From Pseudomonas eutrophicaquae (GTDB lineage Bacteria; Pseudomonadota; Gammaproteobacteria; Pseudomonadales; Pseudomonadaceae): DNA of 64,000 nucleotides. The stretch is from positions 62,001 to 126,000 of the forward strand of contig NZ_JAMJEZ010000008.1 of the NCBI RefSeq assembly GCF_023544715.1. Direction: 5' to 3'. Below the pieces are notes generated by a model, which was not told the origin of the DNA, searched no databases, and was given only the letters and a program-made list of their open reading frames with translations. How positions within the stretch are numbered: position 1 is the first letter of the stretch; every line of letters starts with the position of its first letter. The translations under genes and the position numbers were made by a program. This document shows, in pieces, positions 1 through 9,692 of the stretch.

Positions 1-949
1 TGGACAGCACCGCCATACGGATGGCGATGCCATAGGTCACCTGATTGAGGATCACCGACTGGGCGCCGTCGGCGACCGCCGATTCGATCTCCACCCCGCG
101 GTTGATCGGCCCCGGATGCATGACGATGGCATCGGGTTTGGCGAGCTTGAGGCGCTGCTCGGTGAGGCCGTAGAGCTTGTAGAACTCGCCCTGGCTGGGC
201 AGCAGGCCACCCTGCATGCGCTCGCGCTGCAGACGCAGCATGATCACCACATCGACATCCTTGAGGCCTTCAGCCAGATCGGTGTAGGCGCGCACGCCGT
301 ACTGCTCGATGCCGATCGGCAGCAGGGTCTTGGGCGCGATCACCCGGATGTCCGGGCAGCCGAGGGTCTTCAGTGCCAGCATGTTCGAGCGCGCCACCCG
401 CGAGTGCAGGATATCGCCGACGATCGCCACCGAAAGGTTCTCGAAGCTGCCCTTATGCCGGCGGATGGTCAGCATGTCGAGCATGCCCTGGGTCGGGTGC
501 GCGTGGCGGCCATCGCCGCCGTTGATCACCGCGACATGCGGGCAGACATGCTCGGCGATGAAGTGCGCAGCGCCCGAGTCGGCGTGGCGCACCACGAACA
601 TATCGGCGGCCATCGCCTCGAGGTTGCGCAGGGTGTCGGTCAGCGTCTCGCCCTTGCTGGTCGAGGAGGTCGACACATTCAGGGTGATCACGTCCGCCGA
701 CAGGCGCTGGGCGGCCAGCTCGAAGGTGGTGCGGGTACGGGTGGAGTTCTCGAAGAACACGTTGCACACGGTACGCCCGCGCAGCAGCGGAACCTTCTTC
801 ACCGCACGCGCCCCGACCTCGAGGAAGGAGTCGGCGGTGTCGAGAATTTCAGTCAGCAGCTCGCGGGGCAGGCCGTCGAGCGAGAGGAAGTGGCGCAGCT
901 GGCCCTGGTCGTTGAGCTGCAGCGGGCGCTTGGCGTCGTTCGGCGTCAT
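1..949 (-). CDS. pyrB: Aspartate carbamoyltransferase catalytic chain (3' end cut by window edge)
   Basis: Catalyses carbamoyl phosphate + aspartate to carbamoyl-aspartate, the first committed step of pyrimidine synthesis, in the cytoplasm. The frame is open from the ATG at 949 to the window edge, giving 316 residues of a family that usually has about 330. The carbamoyl-phosphate motif STRTR is at residues 69-73, and the HPTQ motif follows in mid-protein. It begins 10 nt after the pyrR stop, so the two are probably co-transcribed in the algH-ruvX-pyrR-pyrB order known from Pseudomonas. The last residues lie outside the window. Confidence 0.96.
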   Translation of the reverse strand, partial: MTPNDAKRPLQLNDQGQLRHFLSLDGLPRELLTEILDTADSFLEVGARAVKKVPLLRGRTVCNVFFENSTRTRTTFELAAQRLSADVITLNVSTSSTSKGETLTDTLRNLEAMAADMFVVRHADSGAAHFIAEHVCPHVAVINGGDGRHAHPTQGMLDMLTIRRHKGSFENLSVAIVGDILHSRVARSNMLALKTLGCPDIRVIAPKTLLPIGIEQYGVRAYTDLAEGLKDVDVVIMLRLQRERMQGGLLPSQGEFYKLYGLTEQRLKLAKPDAIVMHPGPINRGVEIESAVADGAQSVILNQVTYGIAIRMAVLS

Positions 950-959
950 CGCGGGATTC

Positions 960-1472
960 TCAGTGGGAGGCGGCGAGGGTCTGCAGCTCGAGGGCGAGCG
1001 GTGCGGGACCATGCAATTTTACCCGCTCATCGGCGGCCAGCGACAGGGTCGCCCCCAGCACATCGGCGCAGATCGGCAGCTCGCGGGCGTTCAGATCCAG
1101 CAGGCTGACCAGCGTCACGCTGGCCGGGCGTCCGTAGTCGAACAGGGCATTGAGGGCGGCGCGCACCGTGCGCCCGCTCATCAGCACATCGTCGATCAGC
1201 ACCAGGTGCTGATCCTCGACCTCGAAGGGCAGCTCCGAGGGCTGCACCTGCGGGTGCAGGCCGGTGCGGCTGAAGTCGTCACGGTAGAAGGACACGTTGA
1301 GGGTGCCAAGCGGCGCCTCGCTCTGGCCCAGTTCGGCCAGCAGGGCGCGGGCGACCCAGACGCCGCCGGTCTGGATGCCGACAAAATGTGGCTCAAGGAT
1401 GCCGCGGGTCAGGTGGTCGCGCAGGTCGGTGGCCATCTGCGCCAGCAGGGCGGCGGGGTCGGGCAGGTGCAT
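960..1472 (-). CDS. pyrR: PyrR bifunctional protein (uracil phosphoribosyltransferase / pyr regulator)
   Basis: The 170-aa protein has the phosphoribosyltransferase PRPP-binding signature [12 protein letters not shown] near residues 92-103 and the N-terminal [11 protein letters not shown] loop. PyrR proteins convert uracil and PRPP to UMP, and in many bacteria regulate pyr gene expression. In pseudomonads the regulatory role is less clear, and I see no PyrR attenuator in this stretch. It lies 17 nt after ruvX and 10 nt before pyrB, consistent with one operon. Confidence 0.93.
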   Translation of the reverse strand: MHLPDPAALLAQMATDLRDHLTRGILEPHFVGIQTGGVWVARALLAELGQSEAPLGTLNVSFYRDDFSRTGLHPQVQPSELPFEVEDQHLVLIDDVLMSGRTVRAALNALFDYGRPASVTLVSLLDLNARELPICADVLGATLSLAADERVKLHGPAPLALELQTLAASH

Positions 1473-1489
1473 GGGCAGTCCTTGGATGA

Positions 1490-1924
1490 TCAGGGCGAAG
1501 AGGTGGGGTGCTGCTGCAGCCAGCCTTCCAGCAGCAGGGCCGCGGCCAGGGCATCGACCGGGCGCTCGCGGTAGCCGCCGCGCTGGCCTTCGTTCAGTCG
1601 CAGGCCTTTGGCCTCGAAGGTGGTCAGGCGCTCGTCATGGGTAAAGACCGGCCGGTTGAAGCGGCCGTGCAGGCGACGGGCGAACTTTTCGGCGCGCGCA
1701 CTCATCTCGCTGGGCGTGCCGTCCATGTTCAGCGGCAGGCCGACGACGATCGCATCCGGCTGCCATTCGTTGACCAGGCGCTCGATCTGGCTCCAGTCCG
1801 GCACGCCGTTCTGCGCCTTGAGCACGCACAGCTCGCGGGCCTGGCCGGTGATCGCCTGGCCGACGGCCACGCCGATCTGCCGGGTGCCGTAGTCAAAGCC
1901 AAGCAGCAGCCGCGGGGTGCTCAT
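1490..1924 (-). CDS. ruvX: Putative pre-16S rRNA nuclease YqgF/RuvX
   Basis: A 144-aa RNase H-fold protein of the YqgF family, which processes the 5' end of pre-16S rRNA and was earlier called a Holliday-junction resolvase. The N-terminal [15 protein letters not shown] carries the first catalytic Asp, [11 protein letters not shown] the middle motif, and the C-terminal [15 protein letters not shown] the last acidic residue. The ATG at 1922-1924 overlaps the algH stop as ATGA, so translation is coupled. Longer upstream frames in the same phase belong to the shadow of algH. Confidence 0.94.
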   Translation of the reverse strand: MSTPRLLLGFDYGTRQIGVAVGQAITGQARELCVLKAQNGVPDWSQIERLVNEWQPDAIVVGLPLNMDGTPSEMSARAEKFARRLHGRFNRPVFTHDERLTTFEAKGLRLNEGQRGGYRERPVDALAAALLLEGWLQQHPTSSP

Positions 1925-2490
1925 GCGTGGCCGGCCTGGGGCGCCAGACGGCCCAGATCGATCCCCAGCGACGCCACGGCCTGCTGCAGGCGCTGGTCGC
2001 TGGCGGTATCGAACAGGACGGCCGGGTCGGCCGGGCAGGTCAGCCAGGCGTTGTCGAGCAGTTCGGCTTCCAGCTGGCCGATGTCCCAGCCGGCATAGCC
2101 CAAGGCAATCAGGCAGCGCTCGGGACCGTGACCTTCGGCGATGGCGATCAGGCTGTCCTGGGAGGTGGACATCGACAGCGGGCCCAGATCGACGGTGGCT
2201 TGGAACTGCCAGCCGTGCGGATGCAGAACGAAGCCGCGATCGCTGTGCAGCGGGCCGCCGGCATAGATCGGCACCTGCTGACGCGCCTCGACGGCCTTCA
2301 GCTCCGGTTGCAGCTGCTCGAGGACATGCCCAAGGGTCAGCCCGGTATCGCGGTTGATCACCAGCCCCATGGCGCCGAACTCGTTGTGCTCGACGATATA
2401 GACCACGGTGTGGGCGAAATGGGGATCGGCCATCTGCGGCATGGCGATCAGGAAGTGGTGCTTGAGGGAGTGATGTGCGGTCGTATTCAT
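1921..2490 (-). CDS. algH: YqgE/AlgH family protein
   Basis: 189-aa member of the UPF0301 family (called AlgH in Pseudomonas for a reported link to alginate regulation; its biochemical role is unsettled). Conserved segments visible are [10 protein letters not shown] at the N terminus, [14 protein letters not shown]...RGFVLH and the late [14 protein letters not shown] chose the ATG at 2490 because family members begin a few residues before HHFLIAMP; a longer form from 2526 would add 12 residues with no ribosome site. It ends in an ATGA overlap with ruvX. Confidence 0.92.
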   Translation of the reverse strand: MNTTAHHSLKHHFLIAMPQMADPHFAHTVVYIVEHNEFGAMGLVINRDTGLTLGHVLEQLQPELKAVEARQQVPIYAGGPLHSDRGFVLHPHGWQFQATVDLGPLSMSTSQDSLIAIAEGHGPERCLIALGYAGWDIGQLEAELLDNAWLTCPADPAVLFDTASDQRLQQAVASLGIDLGRLAPQAGHA

Positions 2491-2537
2491 GCGCGCTAGT
2501 GTCGACCTTCCGGCGGCGCGCTTCAAGTCTGCTGCGG

Positions 2538-3404
2538 CTATGGACTGGCCAGCCGGTGGCCGCGCTCAAAGCGCCAGGTGCGGACGATTTCCAGCACATC
2601 GACATCGGCCAGATCGCCACTGAACGGGCTGAACGGTGCTGCCAGACGCACGATGCGCAGCGCGGCCTGATCGAGCAGTGGCTGGCCGGAGGATTCCAGC
2701 AGGGTCACCTCGCGCAGGCTGCCGTCGCGGTTGATCGCCACCCGCAGGCGTAGGCTGCCGTAGAGCTGCTGGTGCCGTGCGGCCTCGGGGTAGTTGAGAT
2801 TGCCGACCCGCTCGACCTTGCGCCGCCACTCCTCGCGGTACCAGTTGCCCTTGTCACGCCGGCTGCTGCGGGCATCCAGACGGTGTACGCGCAGCCCGCG
2901 CGGGGCGGCGAAGGTTTGCTCGCGGCTCAGCCCAGCCACCTCGGCGGCCAGCGAGGTGCTGTCAAAGCGCAGGCTTGGTGCGGGCACGGCCGCCTTTTGC
3001 GTGGCGCGGGCGGGGGCTGGCTTGGCAGGCGCTGCGCGCTGGGGCGCGGGCGTGGGTCGGGTGGTATCTGGCACGCTGCGCGCTGGACGCGCGGGCGGGC
3101 GCGGAGTGGGTGTGGCCGCGGTGGCAGGCCGGACCGGCGCCGGTGCAGCAGGGGGCATGCTCGGGGCGACCGCCGCGGCTGGCGGCGGCGGTGCCGGGCT
3201 GGCAGATGGCGTATCCGCGCGCTCGATCGGCGCTGGCGCGGCCGGGGCAGGCGTGCTCGGGCGCTCCAGCTGCAGATCAAAACTGCGGATCGGCGTCGGC
3301 GCGGACAGCCGCGGCGCCTGCAGGGCGCCAAGGACCAGCAGGTGCAAGGCAGCCGCCAGCGCCAGCCAGGGCAGCAGGGACGGCAGGCGGCGGGGCAGGG
3401 GCAT
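2538..3404 (-). CDS. tonB: TonB-family energy transducer (TonB3-like)
   Basis: 288-aa protein with one N-terminal membrane anchor (about residues 8-28), a long periplasmic Pro/Ala-rich spacer (about 45-150) and a C-terminal TonB domain (about 205-285) containing [19 protein letters not shown] and a late VRTWRFERG. TonB proteins carry ExbBD-derived energy to outer-membrane receptors. The neighbours match the locus of PAO1 tonB3, which has been tied to twitching motility rather than iron uptake. No exbB or exbD is nearby. Confidence 0.9.
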   Translation of the reverse strand: MPLPRRLPSLLPWLALAAALHLLVLGALQAPRLSAPTPIRSFDLQLERPSTPAPAAPAPIERADTPSASPAPPPPAAAVAPSMPPAAPAPVRPATAATPTPRPPARPARSVPDTTRPTPAPQRAAPAKPAPARATQKAAVPAPSLRFDSTSLAAEVAGLSREQTFAAPRGLRVHRLDARSSRRDKGNWYREEWRRKVERVGNLNYPEAARHQQLYGSLRLRVAINRDGSLREVTLLESSGQPLLDQAALRIVRLAAPFSPFSGDLADVDVLEIVRTWRFERGHRLASP

Positions 3405-3470
3405 CGGGGCGCAGCGCCAGTGGCTCTGGCCGGGGCGTAGCCGGTGATGGCGGCGCCCCGGCAGTACTCG

Positions 3471-4430
3471 TCAGGCGCGGCGGGCCTGCAGGTGGCGCTC
3501 GATCACTGTCATCAGCTGACCGGCGATGTCGGTATCGAACGCGGCGTCGATCTCGCGGATGCAGGTCGGACTGGTGACGTTGATCTCGGTGAGGTGCTCA
3601 CCGATCACATCCAGGCCGACGAACAGCAGCCCCATCTCGCGCAGGGTCGGGCCGACCTGGGTGGCGATCCAGCGGTCGCGCTCGGTCAGCGGGCGGGCCT
3701 CGCCACGGCCGCCAGCGGCCAGGTTGCCACGGGTCTCGCCCTGGGCCGGGATGCGCGCCAGGCAGTAGGGAACCGGCTCGCCGTCGAGCATCAGGATGCG
3801 CTTGTCGCCGTCCTGGATCGCCGGCAGGTAGCGCTGCGCCATGATCTGCCGGCTGCCGTGGGCGGTGAGGATCTCAAGGATCACCGAGAGGTTCGGATCG
3901 CCCGCGCGGTGGCGGAAGATCGACGAGCCGCCCATGCCATCGAGCGGCTTGAAGATCACATCGTGATGCTCCTGGGCGAAGCGGCGCAGCACATCACTGC
4001 GGCGGCTGACCAGGGTGGGTGGGGTGCAGTGCGGGAAGCGGGTGGCGAAGAGCTTTTCGTTGCAGTCGCGCAGGCTTTGCGGGCGGTTGACCACCAGCAG
4101 GCCGCGGCGCTCAGCTTGCTCCAGCAGGTGGGTGCAGTAGAGAAATTCGCTGTCGAACGGCGGGTCCTTGCGCATCAGCACCACATCCAGCTCGTGCAGG
4201 GCGATGTCCTGCTCGTCGCCCAGTTCGAACCAGTGCTTGGGGTCATTGAAGACCTTGAGCGGGCGCGGGCAGGCGCGCACCTCGCCGTCGCGCAGGTACA
4301 GATCTTGCTGCTCGAGGTAGAACAGCGACCAGCCGCGGGCCTGGGCCGCCATCAGCATGGCCAGCGAGCTGTCCTTCTTGAAGGCGATATGGGCGATGGG
4401 ATCCATGATGATGCCCAGACGAATGCTCAT
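3471..4430 (-). CDS. gshB: Glutathione synthetase
   Basis: 319-aa ATP-grasp enzyme that joins gamma-glutamylcysteine and glycine to form glutathione. The N terminus LGIIMDPIAHIAFKKDSS is characteristic of proteobacterial GshB. The ATP-grasp loop VIFKPLDGMGGSSIFR and the metal/ATP-binding INVTSPTCIREID near the C terminus are intact. Length is normal. It sits upstream of the tonB-like gene in the usual Pseudomonas order. Confidence 0.97.
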   Translation of the reverse strand: MSIRLGIIMDPIAHIAFKKDSSLAMLMAAQARGWSLFYLEQQDLYLRDGEVRACPRPLKVFNDPKHWFELGDEQDIALHELDVVLMRKDPPFDSEFLYCTHLLEQAERRGLLVVNRPQSLRDCNEKLFATRFPHCTPPTLVSRRSDVLRRFAQEHHDVIFKPLDGMGGSSIFRHRAGDPNLSVILEILTAHGSRQIMAQRYLPAIQDGDKRILMLDGEPVPYCLARIPAQGETRGNLAAGGRGEARPLTERDRWIATQVGPTLREMGLLFVGLDVIGEHLTEINVTSPTCIREIDAAFDTDIAGQLMTVIERHLQARRA

Positions 4431-4535
4431 CGGTGGTGCTCCTGGGTAGGGCGACGGCGGGGCCGTCGGGAAGGTGGCAGGCGCTCAAGGTGGCGGCGCT
4501 ATGCGGCGGAGTCAAGGGGCGGCGGCGCGTGGCGC

Positions 4536-5255
4536 TCAGAAATCGCCCCACAGCTGCTGGGCAACGCTCAGCGCGACCACCGGTGCGGTTTCGGTGCGCA
4601 GCACCCGTGGCCCGAGGCGGGCGGCCTGGAAGCCGCTGCGCTGGGCGGCCTGGACTTCCTCGTCACTCAGCCCGCCTTCCGGACCGATCAGAAAGGCCAG
4701 CGAAGCCGGGCGGACGTGACTTTCCAGCGGTGCGGCAACCGGGTGCAGGACCAGCTTGAGGTCCGCCTGCAGTGACGCGAGCCAGCTCTCCAGCGCCACC
4801 GGCGGGTGGATCACCGGCACCACCGAGCGGCCGCACTGCTCGCAGGCACTGATCGCCACCTGCTGCCAGTGGGCCAGGCGCTTGTCGGCGCGCTCATCGC
4901 GCAGGCGCACCTCGCAGCGGCTGCTGACGATCGGGGTGATTTCACTCACGCCCAGCTCGGTGGCCTTCTGGATCGCCCAGTCCATGCGCTCGCCGCGCGA
5001 CAGACCCTGACCCAGATGCAGGTGCAGGGGCGACTCAGGCAGGCCGGCGATCCGCTCATGCAGCTCGACGGTGGCGCTCTTCTTGCTGAGCGCGCCGAGC
5101 GTGGCACGAAACTCCCAGCCGCTGCCGTCGAATAGCTGCAGCGCATCGCCGCTGCCAAGGCGCAGCACGCGGGTCATGTAGTGGGTCTGGGTCTCGGACA
5201 GGGTGTGGGTGCCAAGACTTAGCGGGGTATCGATAAAGAAGCGGGACAGGCGCAT
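4536..5255 (-). CDS. rsmE: 16S rRNA m3U1498 methyltransferase RsmE
   Basis: 239-aa SPOUT-class methyltransferase for U1498 of 16S rRNA. The N-terminal RNA-binding domain begins MRLSRFFID, and the C-terminal knot shows FLIGPEGGLSDEEV and LGPRVLRTETAPVVAL, which form the S-adenosylmethionine pocket. Full family length. It lies 105 nt upstream of gshB on the same strand. In PAO1, as I recall it, the pil-chp chemosensory genes lie between these two, so this junction differs. Confidence 0.96.
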   Translation of the reverse strand: MRLSRFFIDTPLSLGTHTLSETQTHYMTRVLRLGSGDALQLFDGSGWEFRATLGALSKKSATVELHERIAGLPESPLHLHLGQGLSRGERMDWAIQKATELGVSEITPIVSSRCEVRLRDERADKRLAHWQQVAISACEQCGRSVVPVIHPPVALESWLASLQADLKLVLHPVAAPLESHVRPASLAFLIGPEGGLSDEEVQAAQRSGFQAARLGPRVLRTETAPVVALSVAQQLWGDF

Positions 5256-5345
5256 GGCAGCAGGGCAATGAAGGAGGGGCTGGCAAGCTTACTGGCCGCG
5301 GGGCGGAGCGGGTAGGGCTGTGCGAGGGCGAAGGCCAGAAACGCG

Positions 5346-5378
5346 CACGCCGCCCGCTGCAGTGCAGCGGGCGGCGTG
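5346..5378. terminator. Perfect 16-bp hairpin between rsmE start and lipoprotein end
   Basis: The arm CACGCCGCCCGCTGCA (5346-5361) pairs with its complement at 5363-5378 around a single base (about 3-4 nt when folded). It lies 25 nt after the stop of the minus-strand lipoprotein gene and probably ends its transcript. No strong T-run follows. Confidence 0.65.
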
Positions 5379-5403
5379 GTGTTTACAGCAGCTGTGCCTG
5401 GGA

Positions 5404-6639
5404 TTACAGGCCGAGGATGCCGAGATTCAGGAGGCCGGTACCTGCCGAGGCTTCGGTCGTGCTGCCATCCGTGCTGACGCTGGCATCAGTGCCGGTCAGG
5501 CCGCTAGTCAGGCCGCCGAGCAAGTCGCCGCCCAGTACGCCGTCCACAGTGCCTTCCACCAGATCCACGACCGGCTCCAGCAGAGCACCGTCACCAGTTG
5601 CCAGGGTGTCGACCAGATCGCCGACCGGCTGCAGGGCGCCACCTTCAGCGGTCAGGCTTTCCAGCGGGCTGGTCAGGCCATCGAGAGTGCTGCCGCTCGG
5701 GTCGACCAGGTTGTCGACCACCGAGGTCAGGCCACCGAGGGCGGTATCGTCCAGCAGGGTGTCGACGGTGTTCTGCACGTCGGTGATGGTGCCGTCGCCG
5801 CTGCCGCCATTGTTGCTGCTGTCCACCAGGCCGGTCAGACCACCGGTGACGCCGCCCAGCAGGCTGTCAGTGCCCAGCAGGTTGGTCACGGTGCCGTCCA
5901 GGGTGTCGACCAGCGGCTGCAGCAGGGCATCGTCGCCAGTGGCCAGGGTATCAACCAGATCGCCGACCGGCTGCAGGGCGCCGCTGGTGCCGGTCAGGTT
6001 GTCGAGCGAGGAGGTGACCGGAGCCAGGACGCCGGTGGTGGGATCGATCAGGGTATCCACCAGCGAGACCACCGGGCTCAGGGCGGTATCGTCGCTCAGT
6101 GTATCCAGAGTGCCCTGCAGGTCAGAAATGGTGCCGCTGCCGTCGTTGCTGCCGGCGGTCAGGTTGTCGAGCAGGCCGGTTACCGGAGACAGCAGGCCGC
6201 TATCAGAGTCGACCAAGGTTTCGACCAGGCCGTCGACCGGCTCGAGCAGGGTGCCGTCGGTCAGGTTGCTGACCGTATCCTGCACGTTACCAATCAGGCC
6301 GCTGGTGGCGGTGGTGCCGGTATCCGTGCCGGTGCCATCAGTGACAGTGCCAGTGCCATCAGTGACCAGAGAGTCATCACCAGTGCCGGTGCCGGTATTG
6401 GTGTCGGTTGTGGTATCGCCCGCACCCACGCCGCCGCCTTGGCTGGCATCGCCAGTGGTGTCGCCGCCATCCGTGCCATCAGTCCCACCAAGGCTGCTGG
6501 AGCCATCGGTCTGCTGCGCCGCGCTGCTGTCATCAACGACGTAATACCGCTTGCTGGAGCCGCTGCAGCCTGCCAGCAGACCGGTCGCCAGGATCAGGGC
6601 CAGAGCAGTGGAGCTGCGGACAGAAAGGAGTTTGGTCAT
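5404..6639 (-). CDS. Repeat-rich acidic lipoprotein
   Basis: 411-aa predicted lipoprotein. The start at 6639 has GAGGGA upstream and gives a signal peptide ending in the lipobox LLAGCSGS; the in-frame extension to 6756 has no support. After the Cys come a Gly/Thr/Asp-rich linker (about residues 45-110) and then Val/Leu/Asp-rich modules to the end. Two long modules share QPVGDLVDTLATGD, and shorter units carry LVDTL, LDNLT and VDNLVDP. It has almost no Lys or Arg after the signal and is strongly acidic. I do not recognise a functional family; similar pseudomonad proteins are sometimes labelled collagen-like, but no Gly-X-Y run is visible. An exposed structural or matrix role is a guess. Confidence 0.8.
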   Translation of the reverse strand: MTKLLSVRSSTALALILATGLLAGCSGSSKRYYVVDDSSAAQQTDGSSSLGGTDGTDGGDTTGDASQGGGVGAGDTTTDTNTGTGTGDDSLVTDGTGTVTDGTGTDTGTTATSGLIGNVQDTVSNLTDGTLLEPVDGLVETLVDSDSGLLSPVTGLLDNLTAGSNDGSGTISDLQGTLDTLSDDTALSPVVSLVDTLIDPTTGVLAPVTSSLDNLTGTSGALQPVGDLVDTLATGDDALLQPLVDTLDGTVTNLLGTDSLLGGVTGGLTGLVDSSNNGGSGDGTITDVQNTVDTLLDDTALGGLTSVVDNLVDPSGSTLDGLTSPLESLTAEGGALQPVGDLVDTLATGDGALLEPVVDLVEGTVDGVLGGDLLGGLTSGLTGTDASVSTDGSTTEASAGTGLLNLGILGL

Positions 6640-6882
6640 AGGTCTATCCCTCAGAGAATGACGGTATTCATGCGGGGTGGAGGAAACTTCCCCCCTTTGT
6701 GAAATATGAGACCATTTTTCTGTGAAACGTTCAGCAAAAAAGTGATAAGCGTGCATTTTTGCGTGATTTAGCCATCATTTTTTGCAGTTTCGCAGATTTT
6801 TAGGCAAAAATACGTCGGCTGTATGCCTGCATCCTTTTTAAGTTGCCTGCGGTGTCAAATTACTGGCGATCTATTTGTGGCT

Positions 6883-8289
6883 TCAGCCCGGATCATGAAA
6901 CGTCGCCCGCGCGCTCGCGGATGGACGCACGGTAACCCGCGCTGAAGTGGCCAGGTCGATGCCCTCGCTGGCCACCTCGGCGAGAAAGTCGATCTGCTCT
7001 AGGCTGATCACGTAGGGCGGCAGGAAGTACACCACGCTGCCCAGCGGGCGCAGCAGCGCACCACGGCGCAGCGCATGCTGATAGACCACCAGCCCACGGC
7101 GCTCCTGCCACGGATAGGGCGTCTTGCTGGCCTTGTCGGCGACCATCTCGATGGCCAGCGCCATGCCGGTCTGGCGTACCTCGGCAACGTGCGGATGCTC
7201 CTTGAGGTGCTCGGTGGCGTGGCCCATGTGCGCGGCCAGCGCCTGGTTGCGCACGATCACGTCGTCTTCGGCGAAGATGTCCAGGGTTGCCAGCGCCGCG
7301 GCGCAGGCCAGCGGGTTGCCGGTGTAGGTGTGCGAGTGCAGGAAGGCCTTGAGGGTCGCGTAGTCGGCGTAGAAGGCCTGATAGACGGTATCGGTGGTCA
7401 GCACCGCCGCCATCGGCAGGTAGCCGCCGGTCAGTGCCTTGGAGAGAATCAGAAAATCCGGCGTGATCCCCGCCTGTTCGCAGGCGAACAGCGTGCCGGT
7501 GCGGCCGAAGCCGACGGCGATTTCGTCGGCGATCAGGTGCACGCCGTAGCGGTCACAGGCCTCGCGCAGCAGGGTCAGGTAGATCGGGTGATACATGCGC
7601 ATGCCGCCGGCGCCTTGGATCAGTGGCTCGACGATCACCGCGGCGATCTCCTGATGATGCTCGGCGAGGGTCTGCTCCATGTGCGCGAACATGGTCCGCG
7701 AATGCGCCTCCCAGCTCACTCCCTCGGGGCGCAGGTAGCAGTCGGGGCTCGGCACCTTGAAGGTATCGAGCAGCAGCGGCTTGTAGGTGTCGGTGAACAG
7801 CGCCACATCGCCCACCGACATCGCCGCCATGGTTTCGCCGTGGTAGCTGTTGGTGAGGGTGACGAAGCGCTGCTTGCGGGTCTGGCCGGCGTTGCGCCAG
7901 TAGTGGAAGCTCATCTTCAGCGCCACCTCAATCCCCGAGGAGCCGTTGTCGGCGTAGAACACCCGCTCCAGCCCCGGCGGGGTGAGCGCCACCAGGCGCT
8001 CGGACAGCTCGATCACCGGTTGATGGCTGAAACCGGCGAGCATCACGTGCTCGAGGCTATCCAGCTGCTCACGAATCCGTGCATTGATCCGCGGGTTGGC
8101 GTGGCCGAACACGTTGACCCACCAGGAGCTGACCGCATCCAGGTAGCGCTTGCCATCGAAGTCCTCCAGCCACACGCCGGAGGCGGAACGGATCGGGATC
8201 AGCGGCAGCTGCTCGTGGTCCTTCATCTGCGTGCAGGGGTGCCAGAGCACGGCCAGATCGCGCTCCATCCAGTGCTGGTTGTGGCTCAT
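6883..8289 (-). CDS. bioA: Adenosylmethionine-8-amino-7-oxononanoate aminotransferase
   Basis: 468-aa class-III PLP aminotransferase that makes 7,8-diaminopelargonate in biotin synthesis, using S-adenosylmethionine as amino donor. Visible are the N-terminal LWHPCTQMKDHE and SSWWVNVFGHANPRI (substrate pocket), YHGETMAAMSVGD, IADEIAVGFGRTGTLFACE and the PLP lysine in LSKALTGGYLPM. The start at 8289 has GGAG upstream and matches the family start; the in-frame extension to 8373 looks like untranslated leader. The gene stands apart from other bio genes. Confidence 0.97.
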   Translation of the reverse strand: MSHNQHWMERDLAVLWHPCTQMKDHEQLPLIPIRSASGVWLEDFDGKRYLDAVSSWWVNVFGHANPRINARIREQLDSLEHVMLAGFSHQPVIELSERLVALTPPGLERVFYADNGSSGIEVALKMSFHYWRNAGQTRKQRFVTLTNSYHGETMAAMSVGDVALFTDTYKPLLLDTFKVPSPDCYLRPEGVSWEAHSRTMFAHMEQTLAEHHQEIAAVIVEPLIQGAGGMRMYHPIYLTLLREACDRYGVHLIADEIAVGFGRTGTLFACEQAGITPDFLILSKALTGGYLPMAAVLTTDTVYQAFYADYATLKAFLHSHTYTGNPLACAAALATLDIFAEDDVIVRNQALAAHMGHATEHLKEHPHVAEVRQTGMALAIEMVADKASKTPYPWQERRGLVVYQHALRRGALLRPLGSVVYFLPPYVISLEQIDFLAEVASEGIDLATSARVTVRPSASARATFHDPG

Positions 8290-8420
8290 CGCAAGGCTCC
8301 GCGGGGCAGTGGGGGGGCCACAGTTTAGCGGGGCGCTCCAGCCTTCGGGCAATCCGCCTGCTGCGCCGGCCATGCGCTGTTGTTACCCTTGCGCGGTGTT
8401 TTCTCAACGGGTGCATCTTC

Positions 8421-8972
8421 ATGCCATGGCGCAACTCGGCCGAGCGTTACGGCCTGATCGGTATTCTGCTGCACTGGAGTATGGCCCTGCTGGTGGTAGG
8501 GCTGTTTGGACTCGGGCTGTGGATGAGCGGGCTGGATCTGTTCAGTCCCTGGTACACGCAGGCGCCACGGCTGCATCAGGGGTTGGGCGTACTGCTGGCC
8601 TTGTTGCTGCTGCTGCGCCTGTTCTGGCGGGTGCTGAGTCCGCCACCCCGGCCGCTGGCCAGCCACGGGCGTGGCATACGGATGGCGGCGCGGATCAGCC
8701 ACGGCCTGCTGTACGCCGGACTGCTGGGGATGGTGCTATCCGGCTATCTGCTGTCCAGTGCCGAGGGGCGTCCTGTCGAGGTGTTCGGCCTGTTCAGCCT
8801 GCCAGCGCTGTTCGCACCGTGGCCGGGGCAGCGGCTGCTGGCGGGCAGCCTGCACCAGGGGCTGGCCTGGGGGCTGATGGGGCTGGCGCTGCTGCACGCC
8901 CTGGCTGCGCTCAAGCATCACCTGATCGATCGCGATGCCACGCTGCGGCGGATCCTCGGGGGTGGCTCGTGA
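8421..8972 (+). CDS. Cytochrome b561
   Basis: 183-aa membrane protein with four predicted helices and paired histidines (LLHWSMALLV, RLHQGLGVLLA, ISHGLLYAG, LHALAALKHHL) that fit haem b ligation in the bacterial CybB/YodB family. Such proteins pass electrons from the quinol pool, for example to periplasmic acceptors; in E. coli CybB acts as a superoxide:ubiquinone oxidoreductase. It is divergent from bioA and followed by the channel gene after 48 nt. Confidence 0.9.
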   Translation: MPWRNSAERYGLIGILLHWSMALLVVGLFGLGLWMSGLDLFSPWYTQAPRLHQGLGVLLALLLLLRLFWRVLSPPPRPLASHGRGIRMAARISHGLLYAGLLGMVLSGYLLSSAEGRPVEVFGLFSLPALFAPWPGQRLLAGSLHQGLAWGLMGLALLHALAALKHHLIDRDATLRRILGGGS

Positions 8973-9020
8973 GGGCAGCGTACGGGCTGAGCACATCAGC
9001 GCAGCAGCGAGGTCTCTGCC

Positions 9021-9653
9021 ATGCTGAATGAGCACCTGCTGCACTACCGCTTTCGCCTGCTGCTGCTGGCCAGCTGCCTGCTGACACTGGTGCTCGGCTG
9101 GCCACAGCCACCCTGGTGGCTGGAATGGGGCTGCCTGCTGGCGCTGGTGCTGGCGGCGATCAACACCCTGCGGCATCGCCGGCTGTTTCAGCAGCTGGCC
9201 CTGCTGCTGGGGCTGTTCAACCTGAGCCTGCTTGGGCTGGAGCAGCTGATCAATCTGCCGCAGGCGCTGGCCGATGGACTGACCCGGCTGTTCTTCTACC
9301 TGTTGCTGACGGTGGCGCTGTTTCACCGGGTGACGGTAGAGCGCCCGGTGACCCGTGAGCTGCTGTATGGCCTGTGCGCGCTGTACATCCAGATTGCCCT
9401 GGCGTTTGCCTCTGCTTATCACCTGCTCAACAGCCTGCAGCCCGGCGCCTTCCGGGGGCCGGATGCGCTGATGGGGCTGGATGACTTCATCTACTACAGC
9501 CTGGCCACGCTGACCACCGTAGGCTACGGCGATATCCACGCACTGGCGCCGCTGGCCCGTCTGCTGGCGGGCGCCGAGGCGGTGGCGGGCGTGATGTTCA
9601 TCGCGCTGGCGATTGCCCGCGGCCTGACCCTGATGCACGACGAGGAGATCTGA
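9021..9653 (+). CDS. Ion channel family protein (K+-channel-like)
   Basis: 210-aa inner-membrane protein. The selectivity filter TVGYGD is at residues 166-171 between two helices, the pore module of 2-TM potassium channels. Four or five further hydrophobic helices precede it (residues 10-130). No cytoplasmic RCK/TrkA domain is present. The first pore helix carries ALYIQIALAFASAYHLL. Cation conduction is inferred from the filter; the gating stimulus is unknown. Confidence 0.85.
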   Translation: MLNEHLLHYRFRLLLLASCLLTLVLGWPQPPWWLEWGCLLALVLAAINTLRHRRLFQQLALLLGLFNLSLLGLEQLINLPQALADGLTRLFFYLLLTVALFHRVTVERPVTRELLYGLCALYIQIALAFASAYHLLNSLQPGAFRGPDALMGLDDFIYYSLATLTTVGYGDIHALAPLARLLAGAEAVAGVMFIALAIARGLTLMHDEEI

Positions 9654-9677
9654 GCCGCACCCAACGGGGTGCGGCTC
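9652..9677. terminator. Hairpin between convergent channel and helicase genes
   Basis: GAGCCGCACCC (9652-9662) pairs perfectly with 9667-9677 around AACG. It lies in the 39-nt gap between the two stop codons, so it can serve both strands. Confidence 0.75.
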
Positions 9678-9692
9678 GGCAGGGGCTGACCC

